Source: Haliclona indistincta
Lineage: Eukaryota; Porifera; Demospongiae; Haplosclerida; Chalinidae
Direction: 5' to 3'
Length of the DNA stretch: 64,000 nt
Assembly (NCBI GenBank): GCA_964017065.1
Contig: OZ024786.1
Location: 8,437,047-8,501,046, forward strand
The translations under genes and the position numbers were made by a program. This document shows positions 44,985 to 55,500 of the stretch, piece after piece (positions within the stretch are counted from its first letter, which is position 1; every line of letters starts with the position of its first letter). The notes below the pieces were generated by a model that searched no databases, was not told where the DNA came from, and saw nothing but the letters and a program-made list of their open reading frames with translations.

Positions 44985-46170
44985 GTGCTAGACGCCATTA
45001 TTGTGATTGCGCAATATGCTCGTGACCAAGCAGTGGTGATTGCGCAATACGCTCGTGACCAAGCAGTGGTTAGCTCACGTGACCAAGCACTAGCTTGGGT
45101 ATCGCCGCGCCGTATCATGTATAATGCTTTGTGTTGGTCATGTTGGTCGTTGCCACACAAAGGCACTAACAAAATTGTCACAAAAGAAGAGCTTTACTAA
45201 ACGATACATAAGCAAGCACAAAGAAAGCTTTCCTGAGGTTGAGACTGTAAAATGTTGTTTTGATGGTGGTAATCATAGCCAGGGCTGTGGCTGCATGTCA
45301 GATGGCTTTATACAACAGGCTCGTATCAATTTATTTTGCTGCCTTGTGCAATCAGGAAAAGATCCAGATGCTTTGTGACCTTGGTAAGTACCATGGTCGC
45401 AATATTCACAACTGGGATGGTGGTAACTGTGACTTCCACAGTGAGAATGGTGTACTTGTGGTAGTTGTGAAGAAGACGAGGTAGAGTGTGAAGGTAGGGG
45501 GTATGCAACTAAAAACCCACCCAGCTGCCCTCTACATGCACTAGCCTATGAGATAGAGTGTAAATTAGAGCAGCACGGTCAGATAGAGTGTAATATTAGA
45601 GCAGCATGATCACATAGTGTCATGCACCCTGAGCTTGGTAAGGGCCACTCTAACTTGTGTGAAGAGTCTCATAATGTGTTGATAAGATTTAGATCTAAAG
45701 ATCTCCACCTCCATCACCTACACTATATCACATCCACCAATCTGGGCCTTTGTCAAACCTACCTGACAGGTAAGAAGGGCACAGGATACCACTGGCTGCT
45801 AGATCTACTACTCTCAAGTCACAGAGAGTCACGGAGAGTGGGAAATTAAGAGAGTCAGAGAGAGTGGGAACAAAAAAATTCTGTTCTAAAAAAGTATGCT
45901 TCTGTCACTGACTGTACACTCCGTAGAAGCACAGGCTGGAATTTCTTACAGCAGACAACCCTGCCTTTAAAAGAGGGTGTCCCACTATAAACTAGTCACA
46001 GAGAGTGTACCATGAATAAGAGGTATGCAGATTACAGTGTAGACTCAATAGGTAACTCTACGAGATCTGAGCAAGAAATCACTACAAAAAAGTGCAGATG
46101 TGGTTCCACTTCTCACCTTAGTACTAGCCGTCGAGACTGTCCCATGAATAAAGGTAAGACAGGTAACTAA
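44985..46170 (+). pseudogene. Cys-rich transposon protein, copy B
   Basis: Blocks in order: CVGHVGRCHTKALTKL (45124), SFPEVETVKCC, then SQGCGCMSDGFIQQARINLF to 45378. A frame change follows, then KYHGRNIHNWDGGNCDFHS and a Cys-rich stretch. HPELGKGHSNLCEESHNVL with RFRSKDLHLHHLHYITSTNL lies at 45622-45849. Last is a zinc knuckle frame, CRCGSTSHLSTSRRDC, in 46012-46170. It is the same family as 27853-28272 and keeps the middle that copy A has lost. At least three frame breaks and a repetitive AGAGTCACAGAGAGT patch near 45820-45870 make it non-functional. Near 45004-45070 a 33-34 bp direct repeat (GATTGCGCAATA.GCTCGTG) precedes it. The identity is probably Mutator-like, but not certain. Confidence 0.65.
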
Positions 46171-46232
46171 TAATTATTGTTCATTTGTGTGTGCAACTTA
46201 CCTGCCACTCATGGCAGTAGTTGCATGCTGTA

Positions 46233-46812
46233 TACAATAGAGACATTTAGATTTACACGTTTTTGACCTGTACGTGTACGCGTAACGTGTAGATGACCAC
46301 GTGAGCACCGCCCACTCACGCTACACGGTCGAGCACACGTCAATTTCCCCCGTTCTTAACGTGTAGGACCCCTTCTACAGGTCGGCCGTTTCCCTGTAGT
46401 TCCTGTTGCTCAAGATTCCGTCAGCTCCACGTTTGTTATAGCTAAAATTGTAGCTTGATGCCTGCTCTATATGTTCGACTAGTTAAAGCGCTGATACGTG
46501 CTGTCTGTCACCTGCAGCACTCGACAGAACAGAAGTAACCATAGATTCACTTACCGCTCGCTATCCAACTGCACTGCTGGAAGCTCATCTGTGGCAGCAA
46601 ACTTGTGCTGGCAGTTGTCTATAGCGTTTGAAATCTGTTTCAAGCCATGTCTTGGTGCAAAACCTGGAAGTTTGTAGCTGCCTCGCCACAAGTAAAAACC
46701 ACACCTGTAGAATCTAAATCGCCACTGGAATTTCCCCTGTAACGTGAAACGCGAGTTACAGTTTACAGGTTACACGTTACGCGTAAAACGTGTAAATCTA
46801 AAGGTCTCTAGT
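46233..46812. mobile_element. ~580 bp foldback MITE
   Basis: The ends pair: TAGAGAC.TTTAGATTTACACG at the left and the complement of the same at the right. Both sides repeat CGCGTAACGTGTA words inward, so the ends are long and imperfect. The interior is non-coding. Target duplication is not clear. Confidence 0.7.
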
Positions 46813-46872
46813 AGAACAACCTGTACAGCAAACCGTTTTCCAGCGTTCCTGTTTGCAATAATTTTGTATTTG

Positions 46873-47106
46873 CTGTTACACACGCATAATAACTAGTATT
46901 ATACTACAGCTCAATGTAATTCTAGAATCTGATTGGTCAGTTGGAGGAAAATAAATCTCGTATTATCCGCGGGAACTCGTATTAATCCGCTGTTACACAC
47001 GCATAATAACTAGTATTATACTACAGCTCAATGTAATTCTAGAATCTGATTGGTCAGTTGGAGGAAAATAAATCTCGTATTATCCGCGGGAACTCGTATT
47101 AATCCG
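46873..47106. repeat. 117 bp tandem repeat, two units
   Basis: CTGTTACACACGCATAATAA recurs at 46873 and 46990, and the two units are near identical. Each contains TCTGATTGGTCAGTTGGAGG, also seen near 15980. A short third piece ends with ATTAATCCGCGGGAA at about 47120. It lies just downstream of the recombinase gene. Confidence 0.88.
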
Positions 47107-47224
47107 CGGGAACTCATATTAATCCGCGGGAATAAAGAATACAATAGAAGGCGTGCACGGGCATGCATGATTTGCTATTAGCTAGCTATACATGTAGCTG
47201 TCTCCTGTACTATGCATATGGCGT

Positions 47225-48310
47225 TCAGAGTTTACAGTTGAAGTTGATAGTGATGTTCGAACAGTTTTGGATGGTTACACTGGGAGCCTCGCCGATCATC
47301 TGGCTACTATAGCCCACCGATTGAGATGTGACTGCTGGTACTGGCGTTGGCTGCATTGCTGTCTGTGCAGTGGGTCTCTTAGCAGCAGGCACCATTGCCA
47401 AGATGTCAGACAGGGCCTCCTGCTGATCGGCGCTGGTTCTTTTGTAGCTGCGCACCCCATCCAGACTCCTGTGTCCTGTCCGCTCCATTATGAGCTGCTC
47501 GTCGACTCCATGGCGATAGAGACGCGTGGCTGCAGTGACGCGCAGGGAGTGATTTGTTTTGTACCCAGGAATGCCTGCTTGGCGACACATATCTCTAACC
47601 ATGTTGTCCAGAGTGTGGTAGCCTAGTGGCTTGATAGAGAACCAGCAGTTTGGCTTGGGCTTCTGCAATGGCTGTAAGTAGAACGTTCCTTTTGGGCAGT
47701 TTTCGGGGCAAAGCTGTTGATATTTCCTGAAAACGCTAACTGCACATCTCGCAGGATTTCCTGGGTTGTCGTGCTGAATGACTGTTTTAGGGTTGATCTT
47801 CCTTCCCTTTAAACCTCCTGGGTTATTCTTGGAAATATCTTCCACGTATTGAAGAAAAGGTCGTTGGCCAGGTCTTTCGACGATAGTGATTTGGCATTTA
47901 CTGGCACGGTGGCGAAGCTGCCTGTGTTCATTACCACTTCGCAAAGCGAAATAGATTCCATTGTGGAAAAACACGGTATTTAGCAGTGCCTGGGGAGTGT
48001 GGTCTCCAAGAATGCCTTTCTCCCACAGCAACTCTTCCTCTTCTTCGGTTAATGGCTCTGCCTTTCGAGTCTTAGAGCCCAAGCCAGCAGCTTTTAGGTG
48101 TTTCATTTCCGAGTCCAACACGGTCCTGAACTCCTGAAAAGCAGGATCTTGGAAGAGGTCTAATTGTCGGCCGCTCTGTCTTAGGAAGCGCATTATTCCG
48201 CTAACTATGTGGTGTAAGGTAGCGGGAGGGTAGTGCTGTCCGTTCTCTTTGCGCACCTCCAGTATGAAACGGCAAAGCCAATGCCGCAGTTGGTCATTGT
48301 TGAGCGCCGT
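47225..48310 (-). CDS. Crypton-like tyrosine recombinase (DUF3504-type)
   Basis: An uninterrupted frame of 343 codons from 48256, open a little further upstream (a residue run ALNNDQLRHWLCRF near 48300). Tyrosine-recombinase residues are visible: Arg in FALRSGNEHRQL, the H-x-x-R box in NHSLRVTAATRLYRHG, a His in TGHRSLDGVRSYKR, and the nucleophilic Tyr in that same segment. The C-terminal tail ends in NCSNITINFNC, as in KIAA1958/Crypton-derived proteins. Such enzymes join DNA through a 3'-phosphotyrosine link and move circular elements. The N-terminus is cut where a Copia integrase fragment begins, so the protein is probably 5' truncated. The preserved motif set suggests recent activity or selection. 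Confidence 0.8.
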   Translation of the reverse strand, partial: TALNNDQLRHWLCRFILEVRKENGQHYPPATLHHIVSGIMRFLRQSGRQLDLFQDPAFQEFRTVLDSEMKHLKAAGLGSKTRKAEPLTEEEEELLWEKGILGDHTPQALLNTVFFHNGIYFALRSGNEHRQLRHRASKCQITIVERPGQRPFLQYVEDISKNNPGGLKGRKINPKTVIQHDNPGNPARCAVSVFRKYQQLCPENCPKGTFYLQPLQKPKPNCWFSIKPLGYHTLDNMVRDMCRQAGIPGYKTNHSLRVTAATRLYRHGVDEQLIMERTGHRSLDGVRSYKRTSADQQEALSDILAMVPAAKRPTAQTAMQPTPVPAVTSQSVGYSSQMIGEAPSVTIQNCSNITINFNCKL

Positions 48311-48816
48311 GATAGTTCAGTAGTTCGCTCTTCATAGCCTTTACGCACATTTCCATATCCAAGGAAAGAACACTTCTTGGACTTTGAGTCGAGTTTCCCT
48401 CTTTCGTCTCTGGGTATGTAGGTGTATGCTGCACATCCAAAGACTCGCAGATGCTTTACTCCTGGTTTCTGACCAAACCAAGCCTGATGTGGAGTCATTC
48501 CCTTGACGGTTGAGGTAGGGCTTCTGTTTCTCAAGTACACGGCAGTTGAAATTGCCTCTGCCCAGAAGCTCTTGGGTAGTTTTACATCCAGAAGCATGGC
48601 TCTGGTCGTTTCTACCGATGTTCGATTGAGCCTTTCTGCAGCTCCGTTCTGCTCAGGGGTTTTCGTGATTGTCAGTTCGTGACGAATTCCGCAAGTCTTC
48701 AGATGATCCTCTAGAGCATTAGACACATAATCTCCGCCGTTGTCTGTTCTCAGGGTCTTCAGTTTCCTGCCAGTGCTGTTTTCAACTTCAGCTTGCCACT
48801 GCAAGACCTTCTGCAT
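48311..48816 (-). pseudogene. Copia integrase fragment
   Basis: The frame from 48816 reads as the second half of a Copia integrase core: RTDNGGDYVS (second catalytic Asp) and TKTPEQNGAAERLNRT (Glu). ML-DVKLPKSFWAEA and LRVFGCAAYTYIP follow, then a conserved C-terminal block. The enzyme would insert element cDNA. Sequence before 48816 is unrelated, and after about 48310 the same strand continues straight into the tyrosine recombinase, in another frame. No LTR is visible. It is a dead fragment. Confidence 0.85.
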
Positions 48817-49781
48817 GTTTTCCTATTTGTACTAATTAACAGTCTGTTTTTTCTTACAGAGTGTTTTCTTAATACACTTGTTGACAGGTTCCAAGCTATC
48901 GAAGTCACCATACACTAGAAATACCAGAGAAATCTCTGGTTTAGTCCCTTCTCGGCATTGCCAGGAAGTTCTATTAGAGCTCTACCTACAGTTAGACCCA
49001 CCAGCTGTTAGGCTGGTGCTAGTCATCGTAAAGTTTGCTTCTCTTGTAAGTATTTAAATAAAGCACCAAAGGTGCAGATGCCTCGGTGCTATGCTAGCAT
49101 GCAATTAGTAGATGCTTATGACAGCACATATGCATGCAGTACGTAGATCCATGGAAGCATCAAAACAGTATCATGGAACTTGAGCATGCAAGCAGCAAAA
49201 CTATAGAAGCATGCAAGCAGCAGAACCATGTTAGCATGCAAGCAGCAGAACTATGGAAGCATGCAAGCAGCAGAACCATGGTAGTATGCAAGCAGCAGAA
49301 CTATTATATGGAAGCATGGAAGCCGTAGCAGAACAATGGATTGTAGCAGCATAGAGAACATGTAGCTAAAATGCATTGTACAAGCTGTTGTAATAAAAAT
49401 ACAAGCTGTTTACTGAAGACTGACCTGCATAGACTGTATCAATGCTTGATTGCTCAGGCTCACTCGACGAGCAAGATGAGTCTGAAGACGCTTTCGCTCG
49501 TATAGTTTCATTGCTGCTTATGGAGTCGTATGGTTTTGCTCGCCTGCTGCACTGTCATAATTATATCAAGCGCGATGTTGCCAGCTGTGGACAGTACTGT
49601 CTCTGAAGGAAGCCCGAACGCAAGCAACGGCAGCCAGGCGAGCAAATCACGCCATAACTCGAAAACAAAGCCTTTAATCACAATTCTGTCTTTTTCATAA
49701 ACTACTGAGATCTACCTGTGTTGCTAATTTCAGCGCTTAGTAGCAAGCGGTTGCTGAGACACGCATTGCTAACACACACAC
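48817..49781. other. Non-coding interval with a minisatellite and dispersed repeat
   Basis: It holds the 25 bp array at 49184-49335 and a dispersed repeat at about 49600-49780 resembling 29455-29690. No supported gene. Confidence 0.45.
49184..49335. repeat. 25 bp minisatellite, about six units
   Basis: GCATGCAAGCAGCA recurs at 49184, 49209, 49234, 49259 and 49284, exactly 25 bp apart, with a decaying last unit. Units alternate between AACTATGGAA-type and AACCATGTTA-type linkers. Confidence 0.92.
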
Positions 49782-49795
49782 TAGAGCTGTGAACC

Positions 49796-50463
49796 TAGCC
49801 AGAAGTAATGAACAGATTTCACAAAACCCTCGGCGTGTTGCACATTGCAGAGTTAGCTCCTTAGTTATGGTTTGCAGAAGGAGCTTTGCAGCTAAAGCCA
49901 ACCTATTTGCTATTGAAACTGCACTGCTAAACAGAAGACAGCAAAGTGCTGACCATAAGGTGTGTCAAGTGGGCGTGACCGTGAACACTGACTAGCAATT
50001 GCTCTTGGCTTTTTCTTGAGATGTCTACGCACCCCCAGAGCTGTCCTGCAGTTTAGATGGAATCTACAAGTACCTAGGTAGTCAATTATGGGCGCTTTTG
50101 TCGTCAGAGAGGTCAAAGACGGCCGTCAAGGTGAGCCAGCTATAACTCGAGAACGAAAGCACTTTAGCAAAATCCACGAGTCACATTGCAAGCCATTGTC
50201 ATGCTAAGCCTGTTCATACCTTGACCGAGTTTCAGAAGTGAGCGATGGTCTCTGCAGCTCATTGGACAGAATGAATGAATGAACGAATGACAAACCAAGT
50301 ACCGTAACCCTCGCGCATGCGCCGAGGGTTAATAACCCTCGCGCATGCGCCGAGGGTTAATAACCAGTTAACTATTTACAAATAATTGTCGATTAACCAG
50401 TTAACTGGGTTTAAAAAAAAAAATTTTTTAATACAAATAATGTGAAAATTGTGAATACAGAGA
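49796..50463. other. Extra sequence next to the hAT left end, with tandem palindromes
   Basis: AACCCTCGCGCATGCGCCGA and GGGTTAAT is a near-perfect palindrome present twice in tandem at 50306-50362. The segment between AACC at 49792-49795 and AACC at 50362-50365 looks like an insert, because removing it aligns the left end with the right end of the hAT element. No gene. Confidence 0.45.
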
Positions 50464-51926
50464 TCAATGACGAGCTCTTTTGTATGGTAGAGAGAGAGAA
50501 GGAAGATTGTCATGTAAGAAAAGTAGTGTTTCAACATTTTCTGGGTCCAGTGCTGCCCTCTTGGCACTGACAATAATGCCAGCTATACTAAAAAGTCTCT
50601 CTGATGGAACAGACGTAGCTACGATACTGAGATATTTTTGCGCCATCTTGGCTAAACGAGGGTATGATCGGTGATGTGTTCTCCACCACTCCAAAGGTTT
50701 TTCCTTCAGTTCTGCAACAGGCTCGGCCTTGTAACGAGTCAATTCTCCGACTACAAGATCAGTGAGAGATACTGAAAATGAGGAGTCACAACTAGCATTG
50801 AGAGTACTAAAAGTATCTCCAAGCAGCTTTTCCAAAGCACACTTTTTGGTGGATTGACTGGATTCTGAAACAGCATTTGAACTACTAGTAGACTGGTTCT
50901 CTGATGTGCTTGCTGTAGTAATTGCAGTAGTAGCTGGCTGTAGTTGACTGACAACTATCTCATCCACTAAACTATTTGCAGTTGCCTCTTGCTGATCTTC
51001 TGTCAGGTGAGCCAAGCTTTTTAGGCGTGGGTCTAATAAAGTAGCCTTGTTCATCAGCATGCAAACATCCGGATCTTTGTAACGTGTATTGAAGTCGGAA
51101 GCAATTGCTTTTTTGACGTTACGGATTGCTGTTGAGCTATCAGCAGGCGTGATCACTAACTTAAGCCTTATTTGAGCAAGAAGTGGACCTAGAGTAGACA
51201 AACTTGGGTATTGATCAGCGCTAAGGTAGGCAGTGGCGTCCTTAAAAGGTTCGAGAATCTCACATAAATCTTGCAATAGCCTCCATTCCTCTGGAGAGTG
51301 TTCTAAGTGTAGTAGGCTTCTCTGGTTTTGCAAAACAGCACACACAGCCAGCTGCTGTTCACACAATCTCTCTATCATATCATGAACAGAATTCCACCTG
51401 TGAGATACTCCCTGCAGGTAAGAAAAAATAATTCTGTTGTGTATTCTGTTGTGTATATGTATAATACCTGTATTAATTTGTGCTTTGGTAGCCCAAGCAT
51501 TTCTTGTTTGACTTCAAGTTCTTCAGCATCAAGACGTGACTTGTTAAAATGTGCGACAACTTTCTTTGCACGACCAATTGCTCGTTCTACTGCTGGTACC
51601 TCAAAAGCTTTTTGAACAGAAAGGTTTAATGTGTGGCCAGCACAAGGCAAACGAACTTTGTCTAAGTCTTCCTCTATTGCTTTTACGACATTGCTACCAT
51701 TATCTGTAGTAAACGCAGACACATCTTCATTAAGATCGATGCACCAATCCCTGAGTGAATCACGAATCGCTGTAGATACAAGTACATGGTTATGTGATCC
51801 AGGCATGAAGTGGCATTGAAGAGAATTGTGTTTCATCTCGAAATCTTTGGGAGTAATGTAATGTGCCGTCAAGGAAAAGTAGGCATCACCTGCTCGTGAG
51901 GTCCACATATCAGTGGTAAGTGCCAC

Positions 51927-52056
51927 TGTCTGCGCATGTTCTATTGTTTTGTTTATTCATTGTTCGCACGTGTTGTTGTAAATAATCAGTTTTTTGTTGT
52001 TGGTCGTTCACGAGAGAGAGTGTGAATCCTCTGCGATCGCGGCGAGAGCACATACA
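51927..52056 (+). repeat. BEL/Pao 5' LTR (130 bp)
   Basis: It starts TGTCTGCGCATG and ends GCACATACA. It is identical base for base to 58230-58359. GCCAC precedes it at 51922-51926 and follows the other LTR at 58360-58364. An LTR of 130 bp is short for the group. Confidence 0.95.
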
Positions 52057-52060
52057 TTTA

Positions 52061-52078
52061 TGGTCCACCGAGCCGGAT
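52061..52078 (+). promoter_or_regulatory. BEL/Pao primer binding site
   Basis: Five bases after the LTR, TGGTCCACCGAGCCGGAT begins with TGG and so can pair with a tRNA 3' end ending in CCA. I cannot name the tRNA with confidence. Confidence 0.65.
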
Positions 52079-52596
52079 AGCTACCCAGACTGGCTACCTT
52101 TCGTCACGTTCTCTCCTGCGTTCACTCCCTCTACCTGGAACTATTGTAAGTCGTAAATCGCACACACACTAGTTCTAGTGGACGATCAGACGCTCGCCCA
52201 TCGATATTCGCCCTTCGACTACCAATCGCTGTACTCTGTCGGTACTTGCTTGCTTCATCAAGCCACAGTAACCTGCCTTTCGTTCTCTATCTAGTCACTC
52301 GTTGTCCACGCTGGTCCTCGTCTCTTCGCACGAGGAGCCACGCCCACATCGTCAAGCCACAGCAACTTTCTGCTTGCTTTCGTCTCGCATCTACAACAAA
52401 CCTGTCTTTCTACATCGCTCGTTACCACGATTGTTGCAACACTGTTTCCAGGCACACTCTATTCGTTCACTGACCACTTCAGTACTTGTTTACTAGTATC
52501 CTTGTCGCACTTCGATCGTGCTAATCACGCACAGCTGTCCCTGGCAGCTAACGCCACAATCGGTCGCCATTAACACTTACACCTTTCCTCTCAATC

Positions 52597-55500
52597 ATGC
52601 CAAAGAAATCTAAAAAGCAACCAGCTGAGGAAGACATAGCCCTCACTAGCGCGAGAAGGCGCAGAGGTGTCACGCGTTCGTCAGTCACGCGTCTCATAGC
52701 CAAATTCGAAGAGCTAGAGAACAATGCAGCACTTGACAGTGCACCCAAGCTAGAGGTTGCACGGCAAATCAAAACACGTCTAAGCATGCTCGATGCTGAC
52801 TTTAGAACTCAACACCTAGACGTTGTTGATCTTGTAGAGAGCGAAGATGTGCTAGCTAAGGAACAAGCCGTACTAGATGAACATGACGATCGTGTTACTG
52901 AACTTGCTTCATCGATCCAATGTTTGCTAAATGGTCTAACCTCATCCGCGTTATCTCCCAAATGCTCTCTTGGTCCCGCTAGTGGTAGAAGTGTAGCCTC
53001 CAGACGTCTGCGACAAATCCAAGATCGACTATCTGCTGTTGGTGATAATCTGTCTACTCCATCGCAAGATTATGAGATTCGTCAGATCGAGGAAGAGATA
53101 GCTGACATCAAGCTAGAACTAAGAAGTGTCTCCTCTGATTTAGCCACGCTAAACTTGCCTGAGGATGATGATCTCTTTGAAATCGAGAAACAGATACGCT
53201 CTGTTATCTACGCCCACTCACTGTCAGCTAAGAAGACTCTTGCTGGAATGCGCTCTGCTACACCTACACTCGCTGCAAGCTCATCAGGTGTCAAGCTTCC
53301 CAAGATAGACGTTCCTCGTTTCAACGGCAACGCTCTCAGCTGGCGTTCGTTCTGGGAGCAATTCAACGTCACCATCCATAGTCGTACCACATTGACAGAC
53401 ACAGAGAAGATGACCTATCTCCAGAGTTCAATCAAGGATAGTCCAGCTAAGTCCATCATAGACGGTCTATCACAATCTGGTGACAACTACATTGAGGCGA
53501 TTGAAACTCTTAAGGCACGCTACGACCGACCTCGTCTAGTCCATCAAGCGCACGTCCGGTCGATTGTAGAAGCACCTGGTCTCAAGGATGGCAATGGTCG
53601 TGAGTTGCGTCGTCTCCATGATACTGTTCAGCAGCACTTGAGAGCACTGAAGGCAATGGACTGCGAACCATCTGGTCAGTTTGTCACATCTCTTCTCGAA
53701 CTAAAACTAGACGAAAACACTATGTTTGAGTGGCAAAGGTCGAGTCAAGAGCGCTCTGAAGTGCCACACTACTCTGAACTCTTGAAGTTCATCGACGTGC
53801 GCGCACAAGCATCTGAGGCTAAAGCGCCCATTGTACCAGTAAAACACTTTGTCAAACAAGAGCACAAGAAGCCTGCGTCACCCGTGAAACCAGTTCATGT
53901 AGCAACTCCTTCTGAACTGTGCATCGCTTGCAAGACTACGAAACATCCACTTCATCATTGCTCTACATTTCGCGCACTCCCTCACAACGACATGGTGTCA
54001 CTACTCAAGGCTAACAACCTTTGTTTGAACTGCTTCAAGTCTGGTCACTTTGTGAGACAGTGCCCCTCTCTGCATCGATGTCGACGATGTCAAGGTCCAC
54101 ATCACACCCTCTTACACATTGAATCGAATGGTGGCAATACAGTTCCTGAACCACCACCTCCTCCTCCTGTCAACAATGCTCCTTCTCACGTTGCCACGGA
54201 CCTGAAAACCGATTCGTTATTGATGACTTGTCGTGTTATTGTGAAGTCACCAAGTGGACTCACAACTGAAGCTAGAGGACTTCTTGATTCTGGTTCTTCT
54301 GTGTCCTTCATCACTGAACGACTTGCTCAGCGTCTCCATCTATCTCGTTCACGTCAGTCAGCACAGATCTCTGGCGTTGCTGGTTTATCTCATCACTCAC
54401 CCTCTCAGTCCGTCGCTTCTCTCTCTGTTTCATCCGCTTATTCTCATAGCAAGGAGATCCCTGTCACTGCAATCGTAGTACCAAGAATCACTTGTGATCT
54501 TCCTACTCACAGAGTCTCCATTCAACCAAACTGGAAACACTTGTCTGGACTGCAATTGTCAGATCCCACGTTTGGTAAGCCAGATCGTATTGACTTGTTG
54601 CTTGGTGTCGACGTCTTCTGTGAAGCAATGAAACACGGCCGGCGGAGAGGTACTCAAGGTTCGCCAACGGCATTCGAGACAACCTTTGGATGGGTTCTAG
54701 CTGGAAGTCATGTGCCACAGGTCATACCATCTCATCATGCCATTTCACTGCATACGTCTGCCTTGTCTGGTGATGATCTCTTGAGGAAGTTCTGGGAGAT
54801 TGAAGAGCGAATCAACAACTCCACCATCATGTCTGCTGAGGAGTCATGCGTTGTGAAGCACTTCCAAGAGAACCACACGCGCACTGCTGATGGAAAGTTT
54901 GTTGTTCCGTTGCCCATCAAGCAAGACGCTGGTGTCCTGGGTGAGAGCAGATCCACAGCAGTCAGGAGATTCCTCTCACTTGAACGTTCACTACACTTCA
55001 AGGGACAGTTTGGTCAGTTCGCTGAAGTCATTCAGGAATACTTCGACATGGGCCATGCTGAACGAGTTCCATCCTCTTCCATGCACCTGTCAGCAGAGAA
55101 AACATTCTACTTACCCATGCATGCTGTTCGCAAAAGCTCCAGCACAACAACCAAGATCCGTGCAGTGTTCGACGCATCAGCTAAGACTTCCTCTGGTATT
55201 TCTCTCAATGACTTACTGCTAGTCGGTCCCACCGTTCACTCTACACTGATAGATGTTCTGTTGAGATTTCGTACTCACCGAGTAGCATTGACGACTGACG
55301 TCAGTTGCATGTATCGAGCTGTGTTGCTTCCTGAATCAGATAGAGACCTCCATCGTTTCGTCTGGCGAAAGAGTACTAGTGAGCCATTGCAAGACTATCG
55401 GATGACACGAGTAACATTCGGAGTCTCTTCCTCTTCATTTACAGCTAACATGTGTGTAAAGCAGAACGCTATCGACTTAGCTTCTGAATTTCCTCTTGCG

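Noticed and set aside
49184..49335. CRISPR-like array
   Set aside because: Units are contiguous 25 bp minisatellite repeats without unique spacers, and the window is eukaryotic.
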